A stretch of 64,000 nt of DNA, from the NCBI GenBank assembly GCA_964036315.1, contig OZ038498.1, forward strand, positions 7,114,778-7,178,777, read 5' to 3'. The position numbers and the translations under genes were made by a program. This stretch comes from Acanthosepion esculentum (Eukaryota > Mollusca > Cephalopoda > Sepiida > Sepiidae). Under the pieces are notes generated by a model. The model saw only the letters and a list, made by a program, of their open reading frames with translations. It searched no databases and was not told where the DNA came from. Positions 43,153-54,780 of this stretch are shown in pieces (position 1 is the first letter of the stretch; each line of letters opens with the position of its first letter).

Positions 43153-43880
43153 TTATCTTCTTAATACTCTGTTCAGTTTTTGCAAGGCATATTTCGTTAT
43201 TCCAATGCGACTTCGGATTGCGGTGTCATATTTTCCATCTTCTGTTATAACACTTTTTATATAGTTAAAGTTGTATGATTTTGACTTCTCTCTAGTGCAT
43301 AGCTAGCATCTTGGGCCGTTCCACTTTCTATCGGCTCTCCTTAGAAACAATTCAAAAATAGGTTTGGTGTATCACGTAGCTGGATTTTAAGAGTCATATA
43401 TATGCTAGCACGATAGCTTTTGATTTATTTAATCGACTTACTGGTAAAAATCATTAATATGTAACTTGTTATATGTTAGTGTAATAAAACAGATAGCAAG
43501 GATTTATATTCTAAAGCCTTCATCCCTTGTTTATATAGAATTATATGAATTGAAATGTCCACTATGACAGGTTTGTGTTTCGGAAGGTTGAGATGGGACG
43601 TTCTTCCTTTAACCATCAAATTGATTCTTTCATACAGATTTTTGACCGAAATTTTTTTTACCCCATTTGCTGTTCCCATTACGTAAAATCCTTTCGGCCG
43701 AAGTAGAATCGTGAAAAACTGTAGACGATATGAGTCTTTCGAGATTAGAGTACCAATTCCATTAAAGTTTGACGATTATAGAAAAAAAATATGTACTCTC
43801 TTGGGGTGAAGATATGGAAAGCGCTTAATTTTTTTTTGACTTGCTTTTGCTTCCGTTCGAAGTGATTGAGATATTTTATT
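43153..43880. other. Unassigned DNA
   Basis: No gene or named repeat seen. Confidence 0.5.
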
Positions 43881-44225
43881 GATTGCATTTTTTTCTATTT
43901 TCAATGTTATTTGTTTTCACACTAAGTCGGTTTATTCTTTGTTTCTCGATTTAATCCATTGTTATCCTCAGTTGACTGCCAGCATTTCATTTATCCGCCA
44001 TTTTGTAATTTCTTCTACCAACTTTCTCTTTATTTTCTTTCATTCTTTCTTCAGCGACAATTTTTGCTTGTCTCTTTCCTTTCCGTTTTACATGTTAGCT
44101 TATTTCATTATCTGTTATCCTTCCGACATTATTATTTCGTCTTTACTATATTCCGTCTACTTTTATTTTCCGTTGCTCATATTTTAACTTCATTCAATTT
44201 CTTTCTTGCTTGCTTTCGTCATATT

Positions 44226-44269
<44 letters not shown>

Positions 44270-45610
44270 TTCCTTTTTGTTTCCTTATTTTCCTATCTTT
44301 CATTTTTCGTCTCTCTTTGTTTTCTCTATTTCCTTCTTTCGTCATTCTTTCTTTCTTTTTTTCTTTCATTCTTTCTTTCTTTCTTTTCCTTTTTGTTTCC
44401 TCATTTTCCATTTTTCTCTATTTACCCCTCTCATTTTATCATCTTTTCTCCCCTTACCCCTCTCATTTTGTTATTTTTCCCTCCTTACCCCTCTCATTTT
44501 GTCATGTTTTCTCCCCTTACTCCTCTCATTTTGTTATTTTTCCCTCGTTGCCTCTCTCATTTTGTTATATTTTCTCTCCTTAGATCTCTCCTATTGCCAT
44601 TTTCTCTCTCCCTACTCCTCTCATTTAGATATTTTCTCTCTCTCTACCCCTCTCATTTTGCTATATTTTCTCTTTACCGCTCTCATTTTGTAATCATTTC
44701 TCTTTTTACCTCTCTCCTTGTTATCTTTTCTCTTTTTACCCCTCCCATTTTGTTATCTTTTCTTTTTTTACCTCTCTTATTTTGTTATCTTTTCTCTCTC
44801 CTTTTGTTACGTTTCTCATTTCTTTATAACTTCTCTCTTTCGTTTTCTCATTTCTTTCTTCCTCTTTCTTTGTGCACGTGTCTTCTTCGCTTTGATGTTT
44901 TCTTCGTTTTTATGATCGAATATCAACAACCGGAAGTTCGTCCATTTCTCTTCCTTTCGATCAAAAGCATAACCCTTTTCGCCTCGTCAATTCCATTCGT
45001 TTGCCACGAAAGCCACAAAAAGCTTTCCGTCATTTCGCAATATTTTTTATAAGCAGCCCCTTAACTGGATCAAATGTACGGACCCCTTTGAACATACACC
45101 TGAAATATTGTTTTTTTTCCGTTTGTCTTTTTATCTTCAGATTTCTTTCATTTGTCTTTCTTATTTATTTTCTTTTCGTCACCTTTATGCTTTTCTTTGT
45201 TTCTTTCGTCTGTCATTTTCCTTTAGATTTCTTTAATCTCCATTTTTCTTTCTTTCTTTCTTTCTTCTGCCTTAGTTGCTTATCTTTCTTTTGTATGCCT
45301 TTTTTTTCTTTCTTTAATCTGCCTTTTTTCTTTCTTTTGTTTATTTGTTTTTTATTTCATGTGTCTTTTTTGTCTAGATTTCTTTCATCTCAATTTTCTA
45401 TATTTCATTCTATCATCCATCTTTCATTTTTCTTTTTGTTCTTCTTTCATTTGTCTTTTTTCTTTCTTTCCTCTTTTTTTTGTTTTTGTTAAATTTCTTT
45501 CATCTGCAGTTTTTTACGTTTCTTTCTTTCTTTGGTCTGCCTTTTTTGTTTTTCTTCCTTAATTTCTTTTTTTCATGCGAAGCAAAGTATTTGTTATTTT
45601 TTTTTATTTT
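43881..45610 (+). repeat. Long pyrimidine-rich tract with minisatellite (1.7 kb)
   Basis: The plus strand is dominated by T and C. (TTTC)n lies at 44225-44271 and 44340-44390. At about 44420-44830 a 30-45-bp minisatellite repeats CTCCTTACCCCTCTCATTTTG and ATTTTTCCC words. From 45130 the TTTCATTTGTC-type repeat of 42362 returns. Interrupted by more mixed DNA at 44900-45100. Long Phe/Ser/Leu frames (for example 244 and 280 codons) are artefacts of the composition. Confidence 0.9.
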
Positions 45611-46719
45611 CCCTTTTAAACTGTTATTTTATTTCTTACTAGCCTAGAAGCCGCCCTTCATCCGGACTTTAAGCTAGCTCCTGCGGAAGGCTTTTGAACC
45701 TTCGACTTTTTCTCTTAAGCGTCCTCTGTACGTAAAAGTTATAAGAATTTAGAAATAATAAAATTATTTTACCTTTATTCGACACCTTAATTCGGCAAAA
45801 TCTTTCTTCGTATACACAGCCGATCTCCGTAGTTTGTTTGCATTTATTTTGCGCGCATTTTTTATTTTCTTTTAAAATCACCATTCTTTATGATCCTTTC
45901 ACATAAATTTGCCGTAAATTGCCATTGGTTATCGTGTCCTTGTTCAGAATTTTTTCAATGGACAAGTCGTCAATTGGACCAAACATCTCTTTTTAACAAA
46001 GAAAACAAATTTGTTTTTCTTTATTTTTTGTTTTTACTTTATAAACTGTAGTTTAAACGCAAAATAAATAAATAAATCACTTTACTTAAAATTTCTTGTA
46101 ATTTTTTTTAGTCCACTTGTATATTACAATGCCTTTTTATTTTAATTTTTTTTAATGTTTTGGTAACCTTCTTTTTTTGGACACTATGTAGCGTAATTTA
46201 AATGTATTAAATTACAGGAGGTGGTGTGAAAGAAGAGAAGTTTTTGTCTGTCTGTTTTGACGTCCAAAATCGTTAACGCGTAGAATTTAAAATTGTTCCT
46301 TTTCTCGTTCATGTTTCATTTTATAGCGAACCCGGGACCATTTCTTGACAAGGGAGGTAACTGTGGATTACTTCACAGTTAATACATGTTACTTGAAATT
46401 TGTATATGATTCGCCGAGATCGAAAAACGTACGGGCGGACGTACACACGTACATTGAGCTTTATAATTATAGATATATTCTTTTAATGTTTTTCTTTCTT
46501 GAAACGTTTCCATAGATGTATCTTTTGTTAATATATTTTCTGTCGTCTTCAGATTCATTTTCCTCATCTGAGATGCTAACATCACCCTTTCTTGTCTTAC
46601 AAAATCCTTTCATTGATTCTTTCCCTTTTAACTTAACCCTTATTTCATTCGGATTTGATTATTCGTGACCTTTTTGCCAACAAGAGCGCTTGTCTATAAT
46701 AATTTTATCCACTTTTACG
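45611..46719. other. Unassigned DNA (1.1 kb)
   Basis: AT-rich with T runs; no gene, RNA or named repeat that I can support. Confidence 0.5.
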
Positions 46720-46920
46720 TACATTATTTACATTATTCGGACGATTGTCCTCATCTTTGTCGCCATATTTATTACAAAGTTTCGGCCGTTGTATGCTCCG
46801 GCCTTCTTCAGGTAGTTGGAATGTCGAACTGAACCCTTTATTTCGCTCACTGGGGCAGACTGTTCTAGTTCCACGTGCCATGTTTAATGGATGTCAGTTG
46901 TCATTTATCTCCTGTTAATC
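46720..46920 (-). mobile_element. Penelope-associated UTR segment, minus copy
   Basis: Minus-strand reading matches 47408-47645. The hammerhead-like elements are CUGAAGA (46805-46811), a GGCCG/CGGCC stem and GAAA (46780-46783). Head-to-head with the plus copy at 46990-47137, together forming a large inverted repeat. Confidence 0.65.
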
Positions 46921-46989
46921 ACCCCTCCAAGTTCTCCACGGATTTATCCAGGTATTGAACTCAAACTCTTTGGGTCCTGTCACCGGATC

Positions 46990-47137
46990 TAATCAATGCC
47001 CCAGTGAGCGAAATAAAGGATTCAGTTCGACATTCCAACCACCTGAAGAAGGCCGGAGCGAACAACGGCCGAAACGTTTTAATAAATATGGCGACAAAGA
47101 TAAGGACAATAGTCCGAATAATGTAAATAGTGTAATA
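46990..47137 (+). mobile_element. Penelope-associated UTR segment, plus copy
   Basis: Contains CCACCTGAAGAAGGCC...GAAACGTTTTAATAAATATG and the AATGTAAAT end. Inverted partner of 46720-46920. Confidence 0.65.
47043..47074 (+). ncRNA. Hammerhead-like core in Penelope-associated UTR
   Basis: CUGAAGA (47043-47049; position 7 of CUGANGA may be any base), one extra A, stem GGCCG (47051-47055) with CGGCC (47066-47070), then GAAA (47071-47074). The unpaired A before stem II is not standard. Related motifs: 47520-47551, and minus copies 46780-46811 and 34393-34424. Stems I and III not resolved. Confidence 0.4.
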
Positions 47138-47274
47138 ATTATTTATTTATTTATTAAAATTTAGTCCATCCAATTATTATTTATTATATAATTTTAAGAT
47201 TAAATGTTATATATTTATTACTAATATTTTAAAAATTTATTTCATTTTATTATTTACTTATTAAAAATTCTCAA

Positions 47275-47384
47275 CTGCCTTAGCCAGGTATTGAACTCAC
47301 ACTCTTTGGCACAGTGGATAAAGGCGTTAATTAGATCCAGTGTCAGGACCCAAAGAGTGTGATTTCAATACACGGCTAAGGCAG
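47275..47384. repeat. 35-bp inverted repeat next to Penelope UTR
   Basis: Arms 47275-47309 (CTGCCTTAGCC...CTCTTTGG) and 47350-47384 differ at three sites. A version of one arm is also at 46940-46975. The 40-bp centre (GGCACAGTGGATAAAGGCG) looks tRNA-box-A-like. Confidence 0.8.
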
Positions 47385-47407
47385 TGGACAGTGGAGAACT
47401 TTCAGAG

Positions 47408-47645
47408 GGAAATTAACAGGAGATAACTGGTAACTGACATCCATTAAACCTGACACGTGGAACTAGAACAGTCTACCCCAGTGGGCGAAATAAAGGATTC
47501 AGTTCGACATTCCAACCACCTGAAGAAGGCCGGAGCGTACAACGACCGAAACGTTGTGATAAATATGGCGACAAAGATGAGGACAATAGTCCGAATAATG
47601 TAAATAATGTACATAATACCTCATCTCAGAAATATAGACAGATAC
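47408..47645 (+). mobile_element. Penelope-associated UTR segment, longest plus copy
   Basis: From TTAACAGGAGATAAC through ACTAGAACAGTCTACCCC, GGATTCAGTTCGACATTCC, the hammerhead-like motif at 47520-47551, AATAAATATGGCGAC-like sequence, to ATACCTCATCTCAGAAATAT. The family name rests on its neighbour at 34318-35602. Confidence 0.65.
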
Positions 47646-48576
47646 ACTTTTATGTGTATATAAGTTTTCATAAATGCTTCTATAAAATTATTAGTTAGCC
47701 CGATTTCTACTTGTAAAGTTTCACAATTTTTTGCATGGCAGTTAATGGCCTTTCGGTTTGTTAGGAAACCTACAGAGGCACACAAACAAACATAAATAAA
47801 ATGTATGTCGAAAAATGATATTGTCGAGGTCTTGCAACGCCTTGTCAGCACCGAAGCCTCAAACATACAAAATTTATGACTTACAAGCAACAATTCGAAA
47901 CAAAGACAAAAATAGGTTTAACCAAATCCAAAATAACATTTATTCAAAAACAATGGTATGCATTGAGTGTGCGTGATTCGATTGTGTACGGTATTAGTGT
48001 TTGAGGATAAATGTAGTTTTCACAGTTGTGCACACGGTGAAGAGTTTGAAATGCCTTTTCCTTAATTACATTTGCGAGATAGTAATTAATTCGGCGGAAC
48101 TTAGCTGATCTCACTAATATGTGGTGTTCTCAGTTCTTGACCTGGTTGACCTAGTTATGTCGTGAATCAGTGAGTTCGTTCTTAAAAGGACGCGGTGGTT
48201 GAAGGTATTGAAAATAACGATGGCTTTCCTTCCATCTATCGTGATGATGTTCAGTAGTTGGCCGATTTCTTCCTTATGAACTGAAAATTACTGCGCTATT
48301 TATATGTTTCCAACGGCTGTCGATAATGTAGGGTGCAGACGTAGTTGTAAGCTAAAATTCACACCTATCTGAGATAAATGCACGCGACGAGTGGGGGAAA
48401 AAGTATTTTTCGACCAATCGTTTTTTAGGTCCGCTAAAATGTTAATACATATATGATAGCTGGTTCCTCTTAATCGGGTATACCCACCATATGGCACTAA
48501 TCTAAACACCTTTAATGATGTTGCGGTAGAAAATGGCCTTTTTTGTCCAGCCAGTGATTCACAACATTTTACACAA
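47646..48576. other. Unassigned DNA
   Basis: No gene or named repeat. The minus frame at 48300-48623 (107 codons) is not recognised and overlaps the repeated segment that follows. Confidence 0.5.
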
Positions 48577-48754
48577 GTCCCACATGAACGATTCGCTTTT
48601 ATATCAGCAACAGCGCTCGGCAATTGATCTGAAACAGTTCCAGAGCATAGACATTTACATTAATAACATTGTTAGCCATCATTGAGCTGGTTGCTACCTT
48701 AATTCCGGGCGTCAAAGCATGACCTCACAATATCGAGCGACGCCTGTGCATGAG
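48577..48754 (+). repeat. 178-bp segment shared with 42974-43152
   Basis: Second copy, without an LTR at its left edge. Confidence 0.8.
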
Positions 48755-49751
48755 GTGATTTTTAGTGGGCAAAGATAGTTCACCGATTTAAAGCCACAGT
48801 TTGAAATCAAATGTAATAAATCCGAAAAGAAAATAAAGTTACCATCATAGGTTTCCAGTGATTCGCATTTGTCACATCAGAGTATTTATTCTAGTCGAAT
48901 AATGAAGTTTAAGGCTTTAACATTCCCAGTAAGTTGTGTGCCGGATGGCCATTGACTCCGGAAGAAGGTTCATCCGCATTTTGACAGGTTTTGTTTTTAA
49001 TACATCAAAAGTGTCAAGCCACCATCCTCAGTAGGAAAGCCTGATGGAGGAACCGGTTTAGTTGCCAATAACCAGATAACGTGGTAGGTAGTACTGGGTT
49101 ACATGATGCCATTAGTACTTGTAGCGTGATATGACATGCATACATACATATACACATGATGGCTGTTGACGAGTATGACCATCGGTGACAAGTTTGATTA
49201 ATGTTCTTAGTTCCAGTGAGAACAGCACTAGCTCTTGACGCCAGCAAATAAATTGCAATTCTTATTGCAGATGTCGCAAACTAAGTTGTTATATTCAAGC
49301 CCTGGCTGTTTTGTAAATTCTGTTCAGCTTCATCGTAGGGTTTTAGGTGACGAGAGATACCAGAGTGGTTTTAGCGGGTTTTCTGACACACCCTGCATGT
49401 TAAATTACGCTCAGCATAGTACTGGTCGTAATGTCAAAGGGTATACGAATAGGACTCTTGATTTGTCTCATGAAGATTGCACTGGAGTGACATATTCTGC
49501 CACATGCCTCATATGTAAATTGCTGGATTGCTGGATTGCTGGATCAATGATTTCTCCTTTCCTAGTTGTACGCCTGTTATTTGGCCAGTACATTACATGT
49601 TACTGGAAGAGCTTAGTGCTTTCAGGAATTGACACTGCCACTGATATCAATCACAAGCATCAGTTTCCAAATTTTTAGTGATCTCATGGAGGTACCTATG
49701 TTAAAGTATATAAAAAGGTGTTAATATTATTTTATATTATGAATACAGAAT
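48755..49751 (+). other. Unassigned DNA with a 147-codon open frame
   Basis: The frame at 49235-49678 (147 codons) has mixed composition and ends in non-repetitive DNA. It has Cys-rich words (CTGVTYSATCLICKLLDCW) and a small internal repeat (TGCTGGATTGCTGGAT). I recognise no family, and no splice or promoter context supports it. It could be a transposon relic or chance. Confidence 0.35.
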
Positions 49752-49855
49752 AAGATCTATAGATAGATAGATAAGAATAAGGCTGAGATAGATGAGAACT
49801 GATTGAGATAGATAGATAAATAGATAGATAGATAGATAGATAGATATGAACAGGC

Positions 49856-49909
<54 letters not shown>

Positions 49910-49944
49910 ATACGAATATCGCGGAGATAGATGAGAACTGATTG

Positions 49945-50006
<62 letters not shown>

Positions 50007-50041
50007 ATACGAATATCGCGGAGATAGATGAGAACTGATTG

Positions 50042-50096
<55 letters not shown>

Positions 50097-50157
50097 TGGA
50101 TAAGAATATGGCTGAGATGGATGAGAACTGATTGAGATAGATAGATAGATAGATTGA
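49752..50157. repeat. (GATA)n array with higher-order spacers
   Basis: GATA blocks separated by repeated spacers of the form AATA(C/A)GAATATCGCGGAGATAGATGAG, split by AACTGATTGA. At least four such modules are present. Confidence 0.95.
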
Positions 50158-50840
50158 TGTTTGTTTTATTTTTATTCGGCAATTCTATCCAAGGTTACTA
50201 TTTGTTGTTTCCCAAATTGCAGATGAATAATTACAATTCTTGTTAACATTTAACGTTATCGATTGCTGTGTGTTTTGTCATTCAACAGCAGATGGGAATA
50301 ATTACTTAGTGCTCATTTTATCATTTCTGTCATTTTGTTATAGTTAACATGACGGAAGATGATAATGTTTATTTTTAAAACAGATCGGTAAAAATTTAGA
50401 ATAGTTGAAACTTCAATTGTTTTTACAACTTCTTTATACATAAGTAGCATTTTACGAGACACGGATTAATTAAAATATTGAATTGAAGGCACTTCCTAAA
50501 GATATTGATGGTTTTCCTTGGCACTACCGCTGCGTTGTATATGTTGCCAACAGTCTCCAAACTGCGGTGGAGGATGGACTTGTAGCTGAAGTGAAGAACT
50601 CCAGCTGACTCACACATCACTATTTGAATGAGAATTTTTCATTTCTCTCGAAATAACGACGCCTATATTTCAATTAGGGAAAGTACATTTTACTTCCAAG
50701 GAAACATTGTTAAAAGGTTTCAAACAGAACGACAGAAAAAAGATTTAGATTGCAAACCCATATTTGTATTTTTTATGGAAAAATTTAACTCGTGAATATT
50801 TTTCGATTTTTTTTTGCCTGACATTGCAGCAGGAAATCTT
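50158..50840. other. Unassigned DNA
   Basis: No gene or named repeat. Confidence 0.5.
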
Positions 50841-50844
50841 ATAT

Positions 50845-51030
50845 ATAAAGTAGAGTGTATATGTGTGTGCGTCCAAGCAATTCCTCCGCTCCCATTGGTA
50901 CAATTTCAATGATCATTGCTCATTCAAAAGCCTCAGAAAAGTTAGGTGCAGGGAACGATTTTCGTTGAGCTCAGGTTCAAGGTTGCCAGATTATGTGAGG
51001 TTAAAAACATATATTAATATATTATACTAG
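50845..51030 (+). mobile_element. Possible short Helitron-like element
   Basis: Starts TCTTATATATAAAGTAGAG and GTGTATATGTGTGTGCGTCC, in the style of Helitron 5' ends. A CTAGT lies at 51026-51030. No clear 3' hairpin, so the right limit is uncertain. Confidence 0.3.
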
Positions 51031-51591
51031 TCATTGTCATTGCTCTCCTGGTTCAAGAGGAGTAACTCTTATGTTCCTTTTGTATCCAAAATTGCAGTGC
51101 ACGTTTTAAGCTAGATCCTGTGAAGGACTCTTGGTTTGGCCATCATCACAGTAGCTAGGGAGGAGTAGATGCAGTAGGCATCAATAAACTCCAGAAGAAC
51201 TCAAAATTGATCGCTGCATGTTAAGTATTGAATTAATGTTTAAGCATACCTTTCAAAAGTTCAGTGATAATTCTTCTGCTGCCACTTAATTTCAAGATGA
51301 TTTGATGAACGTAGATCCTTATTTTCCGTACAAACTATTATTTTTATTTCATGGGTGACAGAACAGGGGACAATTTATAAGATAAAATTAATATAGTGTA
51401 AAGATGGGAAAATAGAAATTAGAATTAGTTATAGATTCAACATTTGAAGAGTTAGAGGAATATAATAGCTAATTAAGTAAAACCTACATTATGGAATCTA
51501 TATGAATAAATGTGAAATTGGAGCTCAATTCTCCCACGAATTCTGAGATTACAAAGCCCCAGCTCTACTATATAGTAATTTGGTATTTACT
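51031..51591. other. Unassigned DNA
   Basis: No gene or named repeat. Confidence 0.5.
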
Positions 51592-51895
51592 CGACATCCC
51601 CCCCACGAAGTCGCGTTGTGAAACAAGGTCGATTTAATGTGGGGCTCCCGTGTGCGAACACCCGCGCCAGGAACAAAAATTGCCCGAGACCCCGCAACCA
51701 TCGAGCACCGATCCCTGTGTCTGGTGCAATGAGGGGACGCGGTCTCGGGCAGCAGTTCCCCAGGGCTGGGCACCTCTCAGTATAATTTTCCTCCGTTGCG
51801 ACTCTGTCCTTTGACGGAGCCGCCCCTGAGCGCACTCTGTCCAAAGACAGAGACATAATTAAGCGATGATAAATAGGGTGTTACAAACTACTCCA
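51592..51895 (-). mobile_element. GC-richer SINE family, copy with CTCGGGCA hairpin
   Basis: On the minus strand it shares the outline of 36704-36960 (GCTC...CCCACATTAAATCGACCTTGT). Plus-strand words CAGGGCTGGGCACCTCTCAG, TATAATTTTCCTC and GATGATAAATA are shared with 52180-52402. GTCTCGGGCA occurs inverted on both sides of the GATCGGTGCTCGATGG region, giving a hairpin. Two minus frames of 74 and 89 codons result from GC-rich composition. Confidence 0.65.
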
Positions 51896-52164
51896 GGGAG
51901 CAATTTACACACGGTATTTACGCTGTCTCTCTACTAAGACGAGATGCGACACAAGGTGAATTTTTAAGGTGAGAATCTAAAGAATCTATGTTGGACTCTT
52001 CCGCCTACTATAAGATTAGTAGGAGAGAAGGCCTTGGGGGAACAGTCGAATAGATTGAACCCTGGGTCAACCAAAACATACTCACTAGTCGTGTAATACC
52101 CTTCTGTTGTATTTACTGTTTAATATATGATATATCTGTAACACTTGTTTTGTTATTTCTTAGC
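51896..52164. other. Spacer between two SINE copies
   Basis: A GCGACACAAGG word near 51947 may be another trace of the GGCCTTGTGCCAC-type end. No gene. Confidence 0.45.
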
Positions 52165-52405
52165 CATTTACTTGGTCACAACAGGACCCGAGTTCGTACA
52201 TCCGGGCTAGAAACAAAAATTGCCCTTAGCCACTGTAACCGTCGCAATGAGAGGGTGCGGCCTCGGGCAGCTGTTCTCCAGGGCTGGTCACCTCTCAGTA
52301 TAATTTTCCTCAGTTGCAACTTTGACGGAGTCGCTCCTGAGCGCACCCTGCCTAAATACAGAGACGCAACTGAGAGATGATAAATAATATGTTACAAACT
52401 ACTTT
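52165..52405 (-). mobile_element. GC-richer SINE family, second copy
   Basis: Direct repeat of 51640-51895 with gaps: GAAACAAAAATTGCCC, GGCCTCGGGCAGCTGTTCTC, CAGGGCTGGTCACCTCTCAG and GTTACAAACTACT. The same 3' words on both suggest segmental duplication of the locus or two insertions. Confidence 0.65.
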
Positions 52406-53189
52406 ATTAAAGGTGTTGACAAGTTTATCAGCACCTGTTACGTAATTGACGAGCGATGACAAGCACGTGATCAGCGCTACAGTTAGTTTTAAAAATCCAT
52501 TTCTCTGTTATTTTAAACTTAAAGTAAACAATATTTTTTTAAAATCAGATTAATTATACTTTAAATTAGCTAATATTCCTCAAATAATGTTTCAGAAAAG
52601 TATATTTTATTTTTGGAAGAGTCTTAAAACCGAGAATTAACTTTTGTTTACAAATATAACAAAATCAGTGGAGGTACCTAAATTACTTTCAGTCTCAGAT
52701 TTTCAATCCTTAGTTAAGACTTATGTACTTACTTGAAGTTGACACCTCTACTTCGAAGTTTGCATCTTGGGTTTTTTCTCTGCCAGCCTATATAGACTGT
52801 CTTCCTACAACTGATGGCAACTCCCTCCTCCTTTCTGGCTTCCCTTTACTAGCTTTTAGCTGTTAAAACATAAGCTGTTAATTTAAGAAAATGGCGGATG
52901 GGCGCCTTTTTTATATAATTTTTAAGTACTCTGTTATCTTAAAAATATTTGAAAAGAGTACGTATCCCTACAGAAAAAGTGATACCTAAGGTTTAAAATG
53001 AATTTTTAGAAATGAAAAATTTGTTTTTTCATTTTTGTTTTAATTTCAAGCTAATAAATTAAATTAAACTTTTCCAATAAGCAAAATACTTTGCTGCATT
53101 TCAAAAACTAATTTAAAATTAATCTAAACTGACTGGAAAGAGTTGTTTTTGGTGTTGAAAAATAGCTTATTAGCGCCCCTTTTTAGTCG
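52406..53189. mobile_element. Fragments of the unnamed interspersed element
   Basis: 52485-52640 is a minus copy of the segment found at 53195-53330 and 14255-14370. 52860-52980 is a plus copy of the GGGCGCCTTTTT-ATATAATTTTTAAGTA part. Between them is unassigned DNA. Confidence 0.55.
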
Positions 53190-54325
53190 TATTTCATCTC
53201 AAAATAAAATACTTTTCTGAAACTTTATTTGAGGCATATTAGCCGATTTAAAGTATAATTAATCTGATTTGAAAAAATTATTGTTTAGTTTAAGGTTAAA
53301 ATATCGCAGAAATGCATTTTTAACAGAACGGTAGCTGTTTATTTAAAGTCTTGACAGCTTGATGGTGGATTTTTATCTATTGTTTTCTACGAGGAGGGAG
53401 ATTTATATGTAAAAAACTATTGAAGACTATAACGTGAGCGCCTTTTTTTATATAAGTTTTAAGTATTCAGTAATCGTAAAAATGAGGAAAATATTCTCCG
53501 TAATTTAATGTTTTATTGAATTTTAGATACTTTCTTTTTAAATTTATTATCGCTTTTATTTTCTGGTAATATCGTGTATGAACATCCGTATTTACAAAAA
53601 TCAGAAGGTTTATACATATACAAAAAAATTAAACTTCTTTTAAAATAATTGGTTTTTGATGAACTTTACTAAGATTTTATCATTAATAAAATAGTTTTCA
53701 CAATGATAATATTATATAATATGTTGAAATTAATTAAGTATTTACAAAGATTTCAAACTTAATAAATTATCATAATTAAAAATAAAAAAATGAAGATAAT
53801 TCATGTAAAACTTAATTATTCATGGCAAAAATGTTTTTCTTAGGACAATAGCATCCTTAATATACCTTATTTATAAAATCAATTAAAAGTTTTTCTAATT
53901 GAATAATGTCTTGTTTTTTTATTTTTTGATTCAGAGCAGATTTTCGGTAAATGTTTTTTCTTTTTGATAAAAAAAAAATTCATGATTTAAATTCTCCAAG
54001 GGATTGTGCTTTTAACTAATGTAAATATTAATCAGGGAAAAATCTAATTTCTCAAAGTTTAATGAAATTAAGTAAGTGGTGGTAGTGGTGGGGTGGTGAC
54101 AGATGTTAAAAAGATATTTTTTCAAAATTTTCTAAAAACAAGTTTCTAAAATATTTTCGTTCATTTATGAATAAATCCTGAAAGTTTCATTAAAATCGAT
54201 GTCTTTTTTAACTGAAAAAAAATACTTAAATTTCCGATACTAATCTTTGACTGACGCAAGAAAAATAAGATTTCTAACCAAAATTTTAAACATGCTCAAA
54301 AGGATTAAAAAAAAATACTCTGGTC
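53190..54325 (+). mobile_element. Unnamed interspersed element, copy 2
   Basis: Counterpart of 14240-15105, longer by several AT-rich insertions. Landmark words occur in the same order up to AAAGGATTAAAAAA. No coding frame. The minus copy at 52485-52640 could be an inverted terminal arm. Confidence 0.6.
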
Positions 54326-54780
54326 ATTTTTGACGGGGAATTTTTTCATCAAGGTTTGCTCCTTTTTCAGCGAATTAGTGGAGGTACCTAAAAAGAGTAC
54401 TTAACTTCTCTGTAATATTAATGTTTCTGTATGACAATGAATTGAGGACAGTTTCCTCGCAGATAAAGATAAGACTGGCGGCAACAGAAAGGTGGCTCTG
54501 CAGAAGGATGTTGAGAATATCATAGACGAAGCGTGTTAGCAACGAGGAAGGTTTTAGGTAAAATAAAAAACAAAAAGGACACTTATACTTAAAATCAGAA
54601 AGAAACAGATGGAATTTCTGGATCACATAAGGAGGAAGGGAGGCTTGGAGACATTGACTCACACAACTAACGAAATCAAAAGAGACAGTGGAGACAGCGG
54701 CTGGACGGGTTTATGTGAATGGGTGGCAGAACGTGTAGTGGGAAGGATGGTAAGGAAATAAAAATGAGTAAGAGATAAAA
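54326..54780 (+). pseudogene. RTE-like LINE, C-terminal fragment 1
   Basis: Broken frames from 54478 read AAERWLCRRMLRIS-TKRVSN, then RNRWNFWITYGGREAWR-like and VNGWQNV. The order AAE-W--RRMLRISW, V-NEE and K-LEFLGH is typical of the C-terminus of LINE endonuclease-RT proteins. A second fragment is at 56105-56460. Confidence 0.65.

Noticed and set aside
42328..45562. Phe/Ser/Leu-rich membrane-like proteins up to 280 codons
   Set aside because: Pyrimidine-rich DNA gives Phe, Ser and Leu codons and few stops; overlapping frames are open together.
51549..52380. Frames of 74-89 codons as small proteins
   Set aside because: They overlap on both strands in the GC-rich SINE copies and are not kept between copies.
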